From NCBI GenBank assembly GCA_016903675.1, contig JADQBA010000070.1, positions 1 to 46,241 on the forward strand: a stretch of 46,241 nucleotides of DNA, written 5' to 3'. Below, piece after piece: positions 1 to 7,173 of this stretch. The translations under genes were made by a program, and so were the position numbers. The DNA comes from Stigonema ocellatum SAG 48.90 = DSM 106950. GTDB lineage: Bacteria > Cyanobacteriota > Cyanobacteriia > Cyanobacteriales > Nostocaceae. The stretch's first letter is position 1; each line of letters begins with the position of its first letter. Under the pieces are notes generated by a model, which ran no database searches, was not told the origin of the DNA, and was given only the letters and a program-made list of their open reading frames with translations.

Positions 1-1715
1 GTATGGATAAAAACTGCCAAACCTATCCCAATACCAAAGATTAACCCCAAAATTAGCAAGAAAATTATAAGAATTCTATTTGCTTGCTGCCCGTTTTGCC
101 TTGATTGATGAATCGTCCCATCAGGGCGCTGTTGTGGGGATTGTGGGTTTGATGGTCGGGGTTGCATCATAGTCCCTTCAGGGTGTTGTTGTGGGGATGG
201 TGGTCGTGGTTGCATCATCGTCCCATCAGGGCGTTGTTGTGGGGTTGATGGTCGTGGTTGCATCATCGTCCCATCAGGGTGTTGTTGTGGGGTTGATGGT
301 CGTGGTTGCATCATCGTCCCATCAGGGCGCTGTTGTGGGGATGGTGGGGCTGAGGGTCGTGGTTGCATCATCGTCCCATCAGGACGCTGTTGTGGGGATG
401 GTGGGGCTGAGGGTCGTGGTTGCATCATCGTCCCATCAGGGCCTTGTTCTACCTCGTTCAATGGTCTGGGGATGGTTTCGTAATGGGAACCTGGAGGGTT
501 GCCTTGTTCTACCTCGTTCAGTGGTCTGGGGATGGTTTCGTAATTGGAACCTGGAGGATTGCCTTGTTCTACCTGGTTCAGTGGTCTGGGGATGGTTTCG
601 TAATTGAAACCTGAAGGGTGCAAGGGTTGTGGTTGAATATTTGCCCCATGTGGGTTGCCTTGTTCTACCTCGTTCAGTGGTCTGGGGATGGTTTCGTAAT
701 TGGAACCTGGTGAGTTTAAGGGTTGTGGTTGGGCAATAATCTGTTGACCCTCACCAACAGGAACTCCGGTCGGTTTGACAGCAGCTTGCAATGCCTGATT
801 TAGTTCTTCTACCGTTGCAAAACGGTCATGAGGTTTTTTTTGCAAGCATTTCATCACCACCGCTTCGAGTTGTGGAGACAGATGCTCACAACCTAGTTGC
901 GATCGCAACGCTTTAGGAGACTCATGGGTATGAGCCAATAACCAAGAGGCTTCGCTGATATTACGAGACTTAATACTTAAACCAAAGGGGTCTGCGGCAC
1001 TGAGCATTTCATAAAGGATAATCCCCAAGCTGTAAATATCTGCCCTAGCATCCAAGTTTTGATCATTTTGAATCTGTTCGGGTGCTGAATAGCGAAATGT
1101 GCCGATAAATGTACTAGTTATATTTGTTATATTTGTCTGCTCAGAAGATACATTACGGATTTTGGCAACCCCAAAATCCAAAATCTTCACCCACTCTCCC
1201 AAATTTGTAGGAATCAGAAAGATATTGTCTGGTTTCAGGTCGCGATGGATGACCTTGATCAAATCAGGACTTTTACCGCTATCCCGATGTATAGTAACTC
1301 CTTGATGGGCAAGCTGTAAACCCTTACAAACCTGAGCTATAATAGCCACTGTTCTGGCGACGGGTAGCTGCTTCTCGCGCACCATGAGATGTCGTAGCGT
1401 TTGTCCTCGCAGATACTCCATGACATAGAATGGAAAACCTTCTGGGGTAAATCCACAGTCACTAATTTTGACAATGTGGTCACTTTGCAAGGCAGCACAC
1501 ACTGCCACTTCACGCTCAAAGCGCTTTCTCATCTCAACGGATGCGACCAGTGTATCTTTGAGCAGTTTCAATGCCACTTCGTGACCTATACGGGTATCGG
1601 TTGCTACGAAAACATCTCCCATGCCTCCCCCGCCTAGACGATTGTCTAAACGATATCGCTGGTTATCACCGACAAAGCGACCAATCCAAGAATTTCCAGA
1701 AGATGGGGAGTTCAT
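1..1715 (-). CDS. Serine/threonine protein kinase with repeat-rich linker and C-terminal membrane segment (3' end outside window)
   Basis: This is a eukaryotic-type (Hanks) kinase that phosphorylates Ser/Thr on unknown targets. The frame is open from the ATG at 1715 to the window edge, so the protein is cut off after about 571 residues. Visible motifs are the glycine loop GGGGMGDV (about residues 28-35), the ATP lysine in VALK (K50), HRDLKPDN (157-164), DFG (180-182) and APE (211-213). The stretch HRDSGKSPDLIKV just before the catalytic loop is a short insertion. After the kinase domain (to about 310) come a linker with two repeat families and then a hydrophobic segment (about 546-568) at the window edge, so a sensor domain beyond the membrane is likely. 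It is divergent from the Pvc16-like gene. Kinase identity is certain; the signal and substrate are unknown. Confidence 0.93.
   Translation of the reverse strand, partial: MNSPSSGNSWIGRFVGDNQRYRLDNRLGGGGMGDVFVATDTRIGHEVALKLLKDTLVASVEMRKRFEREVAVCAALQSDHIVKISDCGFTPEGFPFYVMEYLRGQTLRHLMVREKQLPVARTVAIIAQVCKGLQLAHQGVTIHRDSGKSPDLIKVIHRDLKPDNIFLIPTNLGEWVKILDFGVAKIRNVSSEQTNITNITSTFIGTFRYSAPEQIQNDQNLDARADIYSLGIILYEMLSAADPFGLSIKSRNISEASWLLAHTHESPKALRSQLGCEHLSPQLEAVVMKCLQKKPHDRFATVEELNQALQAAVKPTGVPVGEGQQIIAQPQPLNSPGSNYETIPRPLNEVEQGNPHGANIQPQPLHPSGFNYETIPRPLNQVEQGNPPGSNYETIPRPLNEVEQGNPPGSHYETIPRPLNEVEQGPDGTMMQPRPSAPPSPQQRPDGTMMQPRPSAPPSPQQRPDGTMMQPRPSTPQQHPDGTMMQPRPSTPQQRPDGTMMQPRPPSPQQHPEGTMMQPRPSNPQSPQQRPDGTIHQSRQNGQQANRILIIFLLILGLIFGIGIGLAVFIH
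112..440 (-). repeat. In-frame tandem repeats in the kinase linker (PDGTMMQPRP type)
   Basis: About seven units of 45-60 bp encode variants of PDGTMMQPRPSTPQQ. The DNA copies are nearly identical and differ mainly by in-frame gain or loss of a few codons (SAPPSPQQ versus STPQQ). The segment is proline- and glutamine-rich, probably disordered, and lies directly before the predicted membrane segment. Confidence 0.85.
441..714 (-). repeat. 60-bp in-frame repeats in the kinase linker (SNYETIPRPLNEVEQGNP type)
   Basis: Three adjacent near-identical 60-bp units (about 441-620) and a fourth at about 655-714 encode a 20-residue repeat with the core SNYETIPRPLN. Units 3 and 4 are separated by a variant segment (HGANIQPQPLHPSGF). 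The high DNA identity points to recent expansion. Confidence 0.85.
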
Positions 1716-2022
1716 TTGGCATCACCCATTTTATTATTTTAAGGTTTTAGGTTGAAACTAAGATATAATACTTTTTTCTGAAAATATTATAAATTTATCT
1801 TATTAATCATAACATGAATTAGATATAGCAATCCTCCCCAAGGGGGAAGTCAGCCCCTGCGGGTTCGTCAAAAGTCAAAAATGTTTTGAATGCGTGAATT
1901 TCCGCGCAGCGGTTTGTCCCCCTTGTCCCCCTTGTCCCCCTTGTCCCCTTGTCCCCCTTGTCCCCTTGTCCCCTTGTCCCCCTTGTCCCCTTGTCCGGAT
2001 GTTAGCGCTATGAGGAATGAGG
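1716..2022. repeat. Divergent spacer with a degenerate dispersed element and CTTGTCCC tandem repeats
   Basis: No gene is seen. From 1822 the spacer matches, in the same order, blocks of the element at 19777-20018: the end gatatagcaatcct (1822-1835), a gggttcgtcaaaagtc block, and a cgcgcagcggtttgtcccc block. The last block runs into about ten copies of a 7-9 bp unit, cttgtcccc (about 1914-1995). The right terminal repeat is not preserved. Promoters of the kinase and of the Pvc16-like gene must lie here but were not resolved. Confidence 0.6.
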
Positions 2023-2664
2023 ATGAGTAATGCACTCTCTATAGCCGCAGTAACAGGAGTGATCAAATACTTGCTAGAGAATGGTTTAGTCAGTGATGCG
2101 ATCGCGACGAGTGTTGGCGATGTCATTGTAACAGCTCTACCACCGGATCGGATTTCAGTTGGAACTGACGAACGTGCTCAACTCAACCTCTTTTTGTATC
2201 AGGTTACGCAAAATCGTAACGTTGATTGGGTATCTCCCGAATTTCGCCACCGACATTCAAAATTAGCTGGCAATCCAGGCTCTACCAATCCACCCCTAGC
2301 GCTCAACCTTCACTACTTACTAACAGCTTACGGACCAAAAGATTTTCAGGCGGAAATTTTACTTGGGTATGCAATGCAAATGTTACATAAGTCACATGTA
2401 ATTACATCCCATACCATTGAAAGCGCTTTAAAAAATGCATCCCAAACCAGCACCTCCAATGTCTTTTCACAAGCTCTTGCTAGGGTGTCTGTATCTGATT
2501 TAGCAGAGGAAATTGGGCAGATAAAAATTAGCCCAGAATTTTTTAAAATGGAAGAAACTTCTAAAATATGGTCTGCGTTACAAACCCACTATCGACCTTC
2601 GGCTACTTATGAAGCCTCAATGGTAGTGATTAAGAGCTGCACTGATGAAGGCGAGGGTGAGTAG
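2023..2664 (+). CDS. Pvc16-like (DUF4255) protein of the contractile injection system type
   Basis: The protein has about 213 residues. Its N-terminus (SNALSIAAVTGVIKYLL), the VTALPPDRI segment, and the block from LNLFLYQVTQN to LALNLHYLLTAYG match the DUF4255/Pvc16 N-terminal domain as I know it. Family members are tail-cap or tail-terminator-like proteins of phage-tail-derived contractile injection systems. The start at 2023 (third codon of the longest frame) is chosen because GAGG at 2012-2015 is well spaced for it. No sheath, tube or baseplate gene follows in this window; the next genes are an aldo/keto reductase and a toxin-antitoxin pair, then two membrane proteins. It may be an orphan or the edge of a rearranged injection-system locus. 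Family assignment is fairly sure; the role here is inference. Confidence 0.8.
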   Translation: MSNALSIAAVTGVIKYLLENGLVSDAIATSVGDVIVTALPPDRISVGTDERAQLNLFLYQVTQNRNVDWVSPEFRHRHSKLAGNPGSTNPPLALNLHYLLTAYGPKDFQAEILLGYAMQMLHKSHVITSHTIESALKNASQTSTSNVFSQALARVSVSDLAEEIGQIKISPEFFKMEETSKIWSALQTHYRPSATYEASMVVIKSCTDEGEGE

Positions 2665-2709
2665 CTCGCACAATGTATAATTAAATAATCAACAGGAAAA
2701 ACAGCTTCA

Positions 2710-3615
2710 ATGACGACACAGACTTCCCTTGGCGGCAGCTTCACACTCCTTAATACATCGATGACCTTGAACCGCATGGGTTATGGCGCGATGCAACTTG
2801 CTGGTCCACAGGTGTGGGGACCGCCGCGTGACGTTGACGGTGCGGTTGCCGTTCTCCGGGAGGCTGTTGCGTCCGGCGTAAACCATATCGATACCAGCGA
2901 CTTTTACGGCCCCCATGTAACCAACCAGATTATCAAGCAGGCGCTTCATCCCTATCCGGATGAGCTGGCGATCGTCACCAAGGTGGGCGCTCGCCGGGAA
3001 GCAGATAAGTCCTGGCATCCTGCTGTTTCGCGGCAGGAACTTCGAGACGCCGTTCATGACAATCTCCGAAATCTCGGGATCGACAAGCTTGATGTCGTCA
3101 ACCTGCGGGTCGGTCCACCCTTGGCATCAGCGGGGGAATCCATCGAAGAACCGTTCACTGTGCTTGCGGATCTCAAAAGTCAGGGACTGATTCGCCATCT
3201 CGGACTAAGCAACGTCAGTCCGGCGCAGTTGGCTGAGTGCCAGAAGATTTCGGAGATCGTTTGCGTGCAAAATCAGTATAACTTGGCACACCGTAACGAC
3301 GATGGCTTCATTGATGACCTTGCGAAGCAAGGCATAGCCTATGTGCCATTCTTCCCGCTGGGAGGGTTCAGTCCTTTACAGTCGTCGGCGCTTGACGCTG
3401 CTGCTGCGTCACTTCAGACCACGCCAATGCAGGTCGCGCTTGCGTGGCTTCTTCAGCGATCGCCCAATATCCTACTGATCCCCGGCACATCTTCTATCGA
3501 ACATCTGAGTGATAATCTCAAAGCTGGAACGCTACAACTTTCGGACGAAATGCTCGCAGATCTCGACTCAATCGGCGACGGAAGTGCCGAATCCGGCCTA
3601 GAAGCGCCAAAGTAA
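2710..3615 (+). CDS. Aldo/keto reductase, YdbC/PdxI (pyridoxal reductase)-like
   Basis: This 301-residue TIM-barrel NADPH oxidoreductase resembles E. coli YdbC (PdxI, a pyridoxal reductase in vitamin B6 salvage) closely across its length, by memory of that sequence. Shared stretches include NRMGYGAMQLAGP, VNHIDTSDFYGPHVTNQII and NILLIPGTSS. The catalytic Asp61, Tyr66 and Lys91 are present. The usual catalytic His is replaced by Arg133 in LDVVNLRVG, which I believe is typical of this subgroup. Base composition is visibly richer in G+C than the neighbours, and the coding lacks cyanobacterial character, so transfer from a proteobacterium is likely. AGGA at about 2694 is a weak ribosome site. The substrate is not proven. 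Confidence 0.9.
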   Translation: MTTQTSLGGSFTLLNTSMTLNRMGYGAMQLAGPQVWGPPRDVDGAVAVLREAVASGVNHIDTSDFYGPHVTNQIIKQALHPYPDELAIVTKVGARREADKSWHPAVSRQELRDAVHDNLRNLGIDKLDVVNLRVGPPLASAGESIEEPFTVLADLKSQGLIRHLGLSNVSPAQLAECQKISEIVCVQNQYNLAHRNDDGFIDDLAKQGIAYVPFFPLGGFSPLQSSALDAAAASLQTTPMQVALAWLLQRSPNILLIPGTSSIEHLSDNLKAGTLQLSDEMLADLDSIGDGSAESGLEAPK

Positions 3616-3657
3616 AAGCTAAGACCGGAAAATTACCCTCTCTGGCAGAAAAGAGTT

Positions 3658-4356
3658 ATGACTAATCTTTATGGAGGAACTGACCCTAGAGATATTCCGA
3701 CCTATTCCGTCGGCGACGCTGCTCGCTATTTACGCATTCCCGCAGTCACAATTAGATCCTGGACTGTTGGGCGGCACTATCCGACGAGAAACGGTTCTAG
3801 CTTCTTTCAACCCCTGATTGCAATTAAAGACATCCAGCCACGACTTCTCTCATTTACTAATCTAGTTGAAGTTCATGTTCTTCGAGCAATTCGCAAACAA
3901 CACAAAATTCAACTAGATCAAGTACGAATTGCTCTTGACTTTATTGATGAACAGTTTCAAGTACCCCATCCTCTGGCACGTGAGCGCTTCCGTACTGATG
4001 GCGTTGACCTCTTTGTTGAACGATATGGTTCTCTCGTCAATGCTTCTAAGTACGGGCAAACGGATTTAAAAGATGCCCTTAATGCTCATCTTGAAAGAAT
4101 TGAACCCGACGACACTGGGCTTGCAATTAAACTCTATCCCTTTACTCGTTCTCACGAGGAAGATAACCCGCGCATAGTCGCTATTGACCCGAGAATTGCT
4201 TTTGGTCGCATTGTTATCGATGGAACGGGAATTGCTACTGATGTCTTGGCAGAGCGATATGAAGCAGGTGACTCAATTGACGAACTAGCTTATGATTACC
4301 AAGTAGATCGTCTAGCGATTGAAGAAGCTATTCGCTATGAGATGCTTGCTGCATGA
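3658..4356 (+). CDS. DUF433 antitoxin with N-terminal HTH (VapB45-like)
   Basis: The protein has 232 residues. The N-terminus has a MerR-like helix-turn-helix (YSVGDAARYLRIPAVTIRSW, about 16-35). The C-terminus carries a DUF433 domain (about 160-230, RIVIDGTGIATDVLAERY and a DELAYDY motif). DUF433 proteins are usual antitoxins of PIN-like toxins. The ATG of the toxin gene overlaps this stop codon (ATGA, 4353-4356), so the two are translationally coupled. Expected role: neutralise the toxin and autorepress the operon through the HTH. The pair follows the transferred aldo/keto reductase and may have arrived as part of the same insertion. Confidence 0.82.
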   Translation: MTNLYGGTDPRDIPTYSVGDAARYLRIPAVTIRSWTVGRHYPTRNGSSFFQPLIAIKDIQPRLLSFTNLVEVHVLRAIRKQHKIQLDQVRIALDFIDEQFQVPHPLARERFRTDGVDLFVERYGSLVNASKYGQTDLKDALNAHLERIEPDDTGLAIKLYPFTRSHEEDNPRIVAIDPRIAFGRIVIDGTGIATDVLAERYEAGDSIDELAYDYQVDRLAIEEAIRYEMLAA

Positions 4357-4802
4357 GTCAATCCCAGTCAATCGTCTTTTTCGTAGATAGGTGTCTGGGT
4401 AGCAAGCGCATTGTAGAAACACTTCGCAACTCAGGCATTACAGTCGAAATTCATGACGACCACTTTCACAAAGGTGCTCAAGATGTCGATTGGGTGCCAG
4501 AAATTGGGAAAAGAGGCTGGGTGGTTTTGACCAAAGATGCCAAGATTGGTAAACGCACCTCAGAAAAAATTGCTGTTGTCAGCGAGAAAGTCAAGCTGTT
4601 TGCGTTTGCCTCCCAAAGCTTAACAGGAAAGCAGATGAGTGAAGCTTTGCTGAAAGCGATTGTCCCCCTACAGGAGTTTGTTCGGAAACATCCCGGTCCA
4701 TTCATTGCCAAAATCTATCGTGATGGACACATTGAAATGTGGAAAGACGGTCAGACATTATTAGAAGAATTGCAGCAATTTCAAGAATCCAGCACCCCAT
4801 AG
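4353..4802 (+). CDS. PIN-like toxin (VapC45-like), partner of the DUF433 antitoxin
   Basis: The protein has 149 residues. The start FFVDRCLGSK places an Asp on the first strand. Acidic residues follow in EIHDDHF, in DVDW, and in the VVLTKDAKIG segment, the layout of PIN-like ribonucleases of the DUF5615/VapC45 type. The gene overlaps the antitoxin gene by 4 bp. Predicted activity is RNA cleavage, held in check by the upstream protein. The C-terminal part (KIYRDGHIEMWKDG) is basic and not recognised. Toxin identity rests mainly on the pairing and the acidic pattern. Confidence 0.78.
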   Translation: MSQSQSIVFFVDRCLGSKRIVETLRNSGITVEIHDDHFHKGAQDVDWVPEIGKRGWVVLTKDAKIGKRTSEKIAVVSEKVKLFAFASQSLTGKQMSEALLKAIVPLQEFVRKHPGPFIAKIYRDGHIEMWKDGQTLLEELQQFQESSTP

Positions 4803-4907
4803 TTGTTACATTGGTGAGTTGGGAGCGATCGCTCTTAAGGAGTACGAGTGTCAATGGATTGAGTGCCAATCCCCAGTCCCCAATCACTAAAATTTCCGCA
4901 AACGTGT

Positions 4908-7160
4908 ATGGAAAAAAGTCTGATAAATGCTAGCCTTTCTACCGAAAACTTAACATTTCGACGGAGTAGTTCTCCTGTTTCCTTTGAGGTGACTGTCAAC
5001 AATGACAGCGATCAATTTGCCAATTTTCAACTGGAAATTTCAGCACCGGGAGAAAACCGGAACCAAGCACATAGTTGGTATAAAATTACACCAGAAGTCG
5101 CTGCGGCTCAACCACACGGCGCTAGTACTCAATTCCAAGTCATAATCTTGGATACACCTATCCCCGGTTTCGTAGGTATAGCAAACCTGACTGTGACAAT
5201 TTTTTCACCTCAGTTACGGCAACAACGTAGACTTTTGCTGCGGCTAAAAATTGAGCCAGACGGCGGACCGACACTTTTGAACGTAGAGTTACCTGTGCGA
5301 GACTTCCAAGTTTATCCCCGCAATACTGTTGATATACCTGTGCGGGTGCGGAACTTGGGTCAACAACCCGTGAATGTGACGCTGCGTTTCGCTGGTATTG
5401 AACCCTTGTGGCTGGTTGGCGGTGCAGAACGAAGGTTATTGGTAGATCCTGGCGGTCAAGCAGAAGTAAGATTCCAATGCCAACCTCCATCTGTGGTTCA
5501 AGCGCCTAGTCAAGACTATCCTTTTACCATAGAAGCCACAGGCAATAACAGTCTCCCAGCTAAAGGTGAAGGTAATCTTGAAGTTTTACCGATAGGTTTT
5601 GTAGAGTTTACTACCACACCAAAACGCCAAACAATTCCTACCAAAAGCGGATGGTTGCGTTTGCCTGACTGGAAATCTAACTCAGCTCCCTTTGAATTGG
5701 GGTTTAAAAATGCAAGCAACCTGAAACAGCAAGTGAATGTGCGTTTACAGGGTAGAGACTGGCGAAAATGTACCTTCGGGATAAATCCCCAAGATGTCAA
5801 TCTTAACATCGGACAGACAACCAAAGTCTTGTTAGAAATTAAAACAAAACGTCCTTGGGTTGGCATCGGAAAAACTTTGCTGCTGGAAGCCAGAACAGAA
5901 TTATTCGACCAACGTTTAGGTAGTACTGACCCGGCAACCCACATACTGGAGTTAGAGGTTAAGCCAATAATACCCTTATGGTTACAGATGGCATTGCTAG
6001 CATTACTAGCAGCATTACTAGCATTGTTGCTCAGACCTACATCCGTTTCCCATACAGACATTGTGCAATCGGTGCGTTTAAATGGTGATGTTTCCTCTGT
6101 TGTCAGTGGTTCAGACGATTGTACCCTGCGACGTTGGAGAATAAATACAAACCTCTTAACAGCCGGCTTAGAACCTGAAGGAATATATCCTCAGTCGCGT
6201 ATTGCTTGTGGTAAACCTCAACAACCCCAAGGTTTGTTGGCTATTCCCGGTCAAAGTGTCCTTGCCTTGCGATTCATGCCAGTGGATAATAATCGAGTTG
6301 CAGCAGGTCTAAAAAATGGTGTCATTCAACTATGGAATATACCCACAGGTGAAAAGATACAGGAACTTAAAGACCGTAAAGATCCAACAGGTGATATCGT
6401 GTTTGACCTACTATATACTAAAAATTCAAGTTACCTATTTAGCGGTCATGGCAGTGGTAAGGTCAGGATATGGTCCGCACCATCGCAGAATAATACTTTC
6501 AAGCCAGATCCAGAACAAGTTATAGACCTACAACGTAAACAAAATCTACCAGGTTTCCAAGTTCGAGCTTTAACTTTCAGTCCGGATGAAAAAACTCTAG
6601 TTATTGCTGGACAATTTAAGCGTTTCCTATTGTGGCATTGGCAGCAATCTCAGCCTAGTAAACAACCTAATGGTTTTTTATTAGCGCAGCAAAAACTAGA
6701 AAAACTAGGTGGAAGCGCTGGACAAAACGACTATGTTTTCGGATTAGCCTTTGTTCCTTCAAAAACAAAAGAAATACTAGCAACCTCTGATTCTGATGGA
6801 TGGATTAGGATTTGGAATTTAAAGCAGTGCAAATTCATCAATAATAGTTCTCCAGATAAAGTTACCGAGTTAGATTGTCAGCCACTGGATCAGTGGGACG
6901 CAACGAAAGGCGCAGGCGCAGTACGCAGTCTGGCATTTAATGAGAATGGTAGTCTGCTAGCAAGTGGTGGAGATGATGGCAAAGTTATGGTTTGGTTCTT
7001 AACTCCTGAATACAAGCTTGACAAAGCAAAAGCAGCAGAAGGTAAAACAATTTACCAAAGCTCAAAAAAAATCAATAGTATTGACCTGAAAACAAGTAAA
7101 GAAGGAACCATGATTGTCAGCGGCGATGACGATTTTCAGGTGAAACTGAACCACTTGTAG
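4908..7160 (+). CDS. Single-pass membrane protein: Ig-like (NEW3-type) N-terminus plus seven-bladed WD40 propeller
   Basis: About 750 residues. The first 350 are repeated beta-sandwich (Ig-like/NEW3-type) domains, for example VSFEVTVNNDSDQFANF and VPVRVRNLGQQPVNVTLRF. One strongly hydrophobic Leu/Ala membrane segment follows (about 354-378). Then come seven WD-type repeats (about 390-745) with blades ending in LRRWRI, IQLWNI, VRIWSA, LLWHW, IRIWNL, VMVWFL and a degenerate last blade. Seven blades make a closed propeller, a protein-docking platform. I prefer the start at 4908 because the 15 extra upstream codons read through the ccccagtccccaatc spacer repeat. It lies 13 bp before the next gene, which has the same N-terminal plan. 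The function is unknown; a scaffold linked to the Pvc16-like gene is one possibility. Confidence 0.82.
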   Translation: MEKSLINASLSTENLTFRRSSSPVSFEVTVNNDSDQFANFQLEISAPGENRNQAHSWYKITPEVAAAQPHGASTQFQVIILDTPIPGFVGIANLTVTIFSPQLRQQRRLLLRLKIEPDGGPTLLNVELPVRDFQVYPRNTVDIPVRVRNLGQQPVNVTLRFAGIEPLWLVGGAERRLLVDPGGQAEVRFQCQPPSVVQAPSQDYPFTIEATGNNSLPAKGEGNLEVLPIGFVEFTTTPKRQTIPTKSGWLRLPDWKSNSAPFELGFKNASNLKQQVNVRLQGRDWRKCTFGINPQDVNLNIGQTTKVLLEIKTKRPWVGIGKTLLLEARTELFDQRLGSTDPATHILELEVKPIIPLWLQMALLALLAALLALLLRPTSVSHTDIVQSVRLNGDVSSVVSGSDDCTLRRWRINTNLLTAGLEPEGIYPQSRIACGKPQQPQGLLAIPGQSVLALRFMPVDNNRVAAGLKNGVIQLWNIPTGEKIQELKDRKDPTGDIVFDLLYTKNSSYLFSGHGSGKVRIWSAPSQNNTFKPDPEQVIDLQRKQNLPGFQVRALTFSPDEKTLVIAGQFKRFLLWHWQQSQPSKQPNGFLLAQQKLEKLGGSAGQNDYVFGLAFVPSKTKEILATSDSDGWIRIWNLKQCKFINNSSPDKVTELDCQPLDQWDATKGAGAVRSLAFNENGSLLASGGDDGKVMVWFLTPEYKLDKAKAAEGKTIYQSSKKINSIDLKTSKEGTMIVSGDDDFQVKLNHL

Positions 7161-7173
7161 ACAAAGGAATTAT

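Noticed and set aside
1914..1997. Possible CRISPR-like array (cttgtcccc units)
   Set aside because: Units are only 7-9 bp with no unique spacers; it is a short tandem repeat.
2707..3057. Minus-strand 116-codon frame opposite the aldo/keto reductase
   Set aside because: It is a shadow frame caused by the high G+C of the reductase gene and has no family pattern.
5516..6061. Minus-strand 181-codon frame
   Set aside because: It overlaps the WD40 membrane protein gene completely and has no recognisable features.
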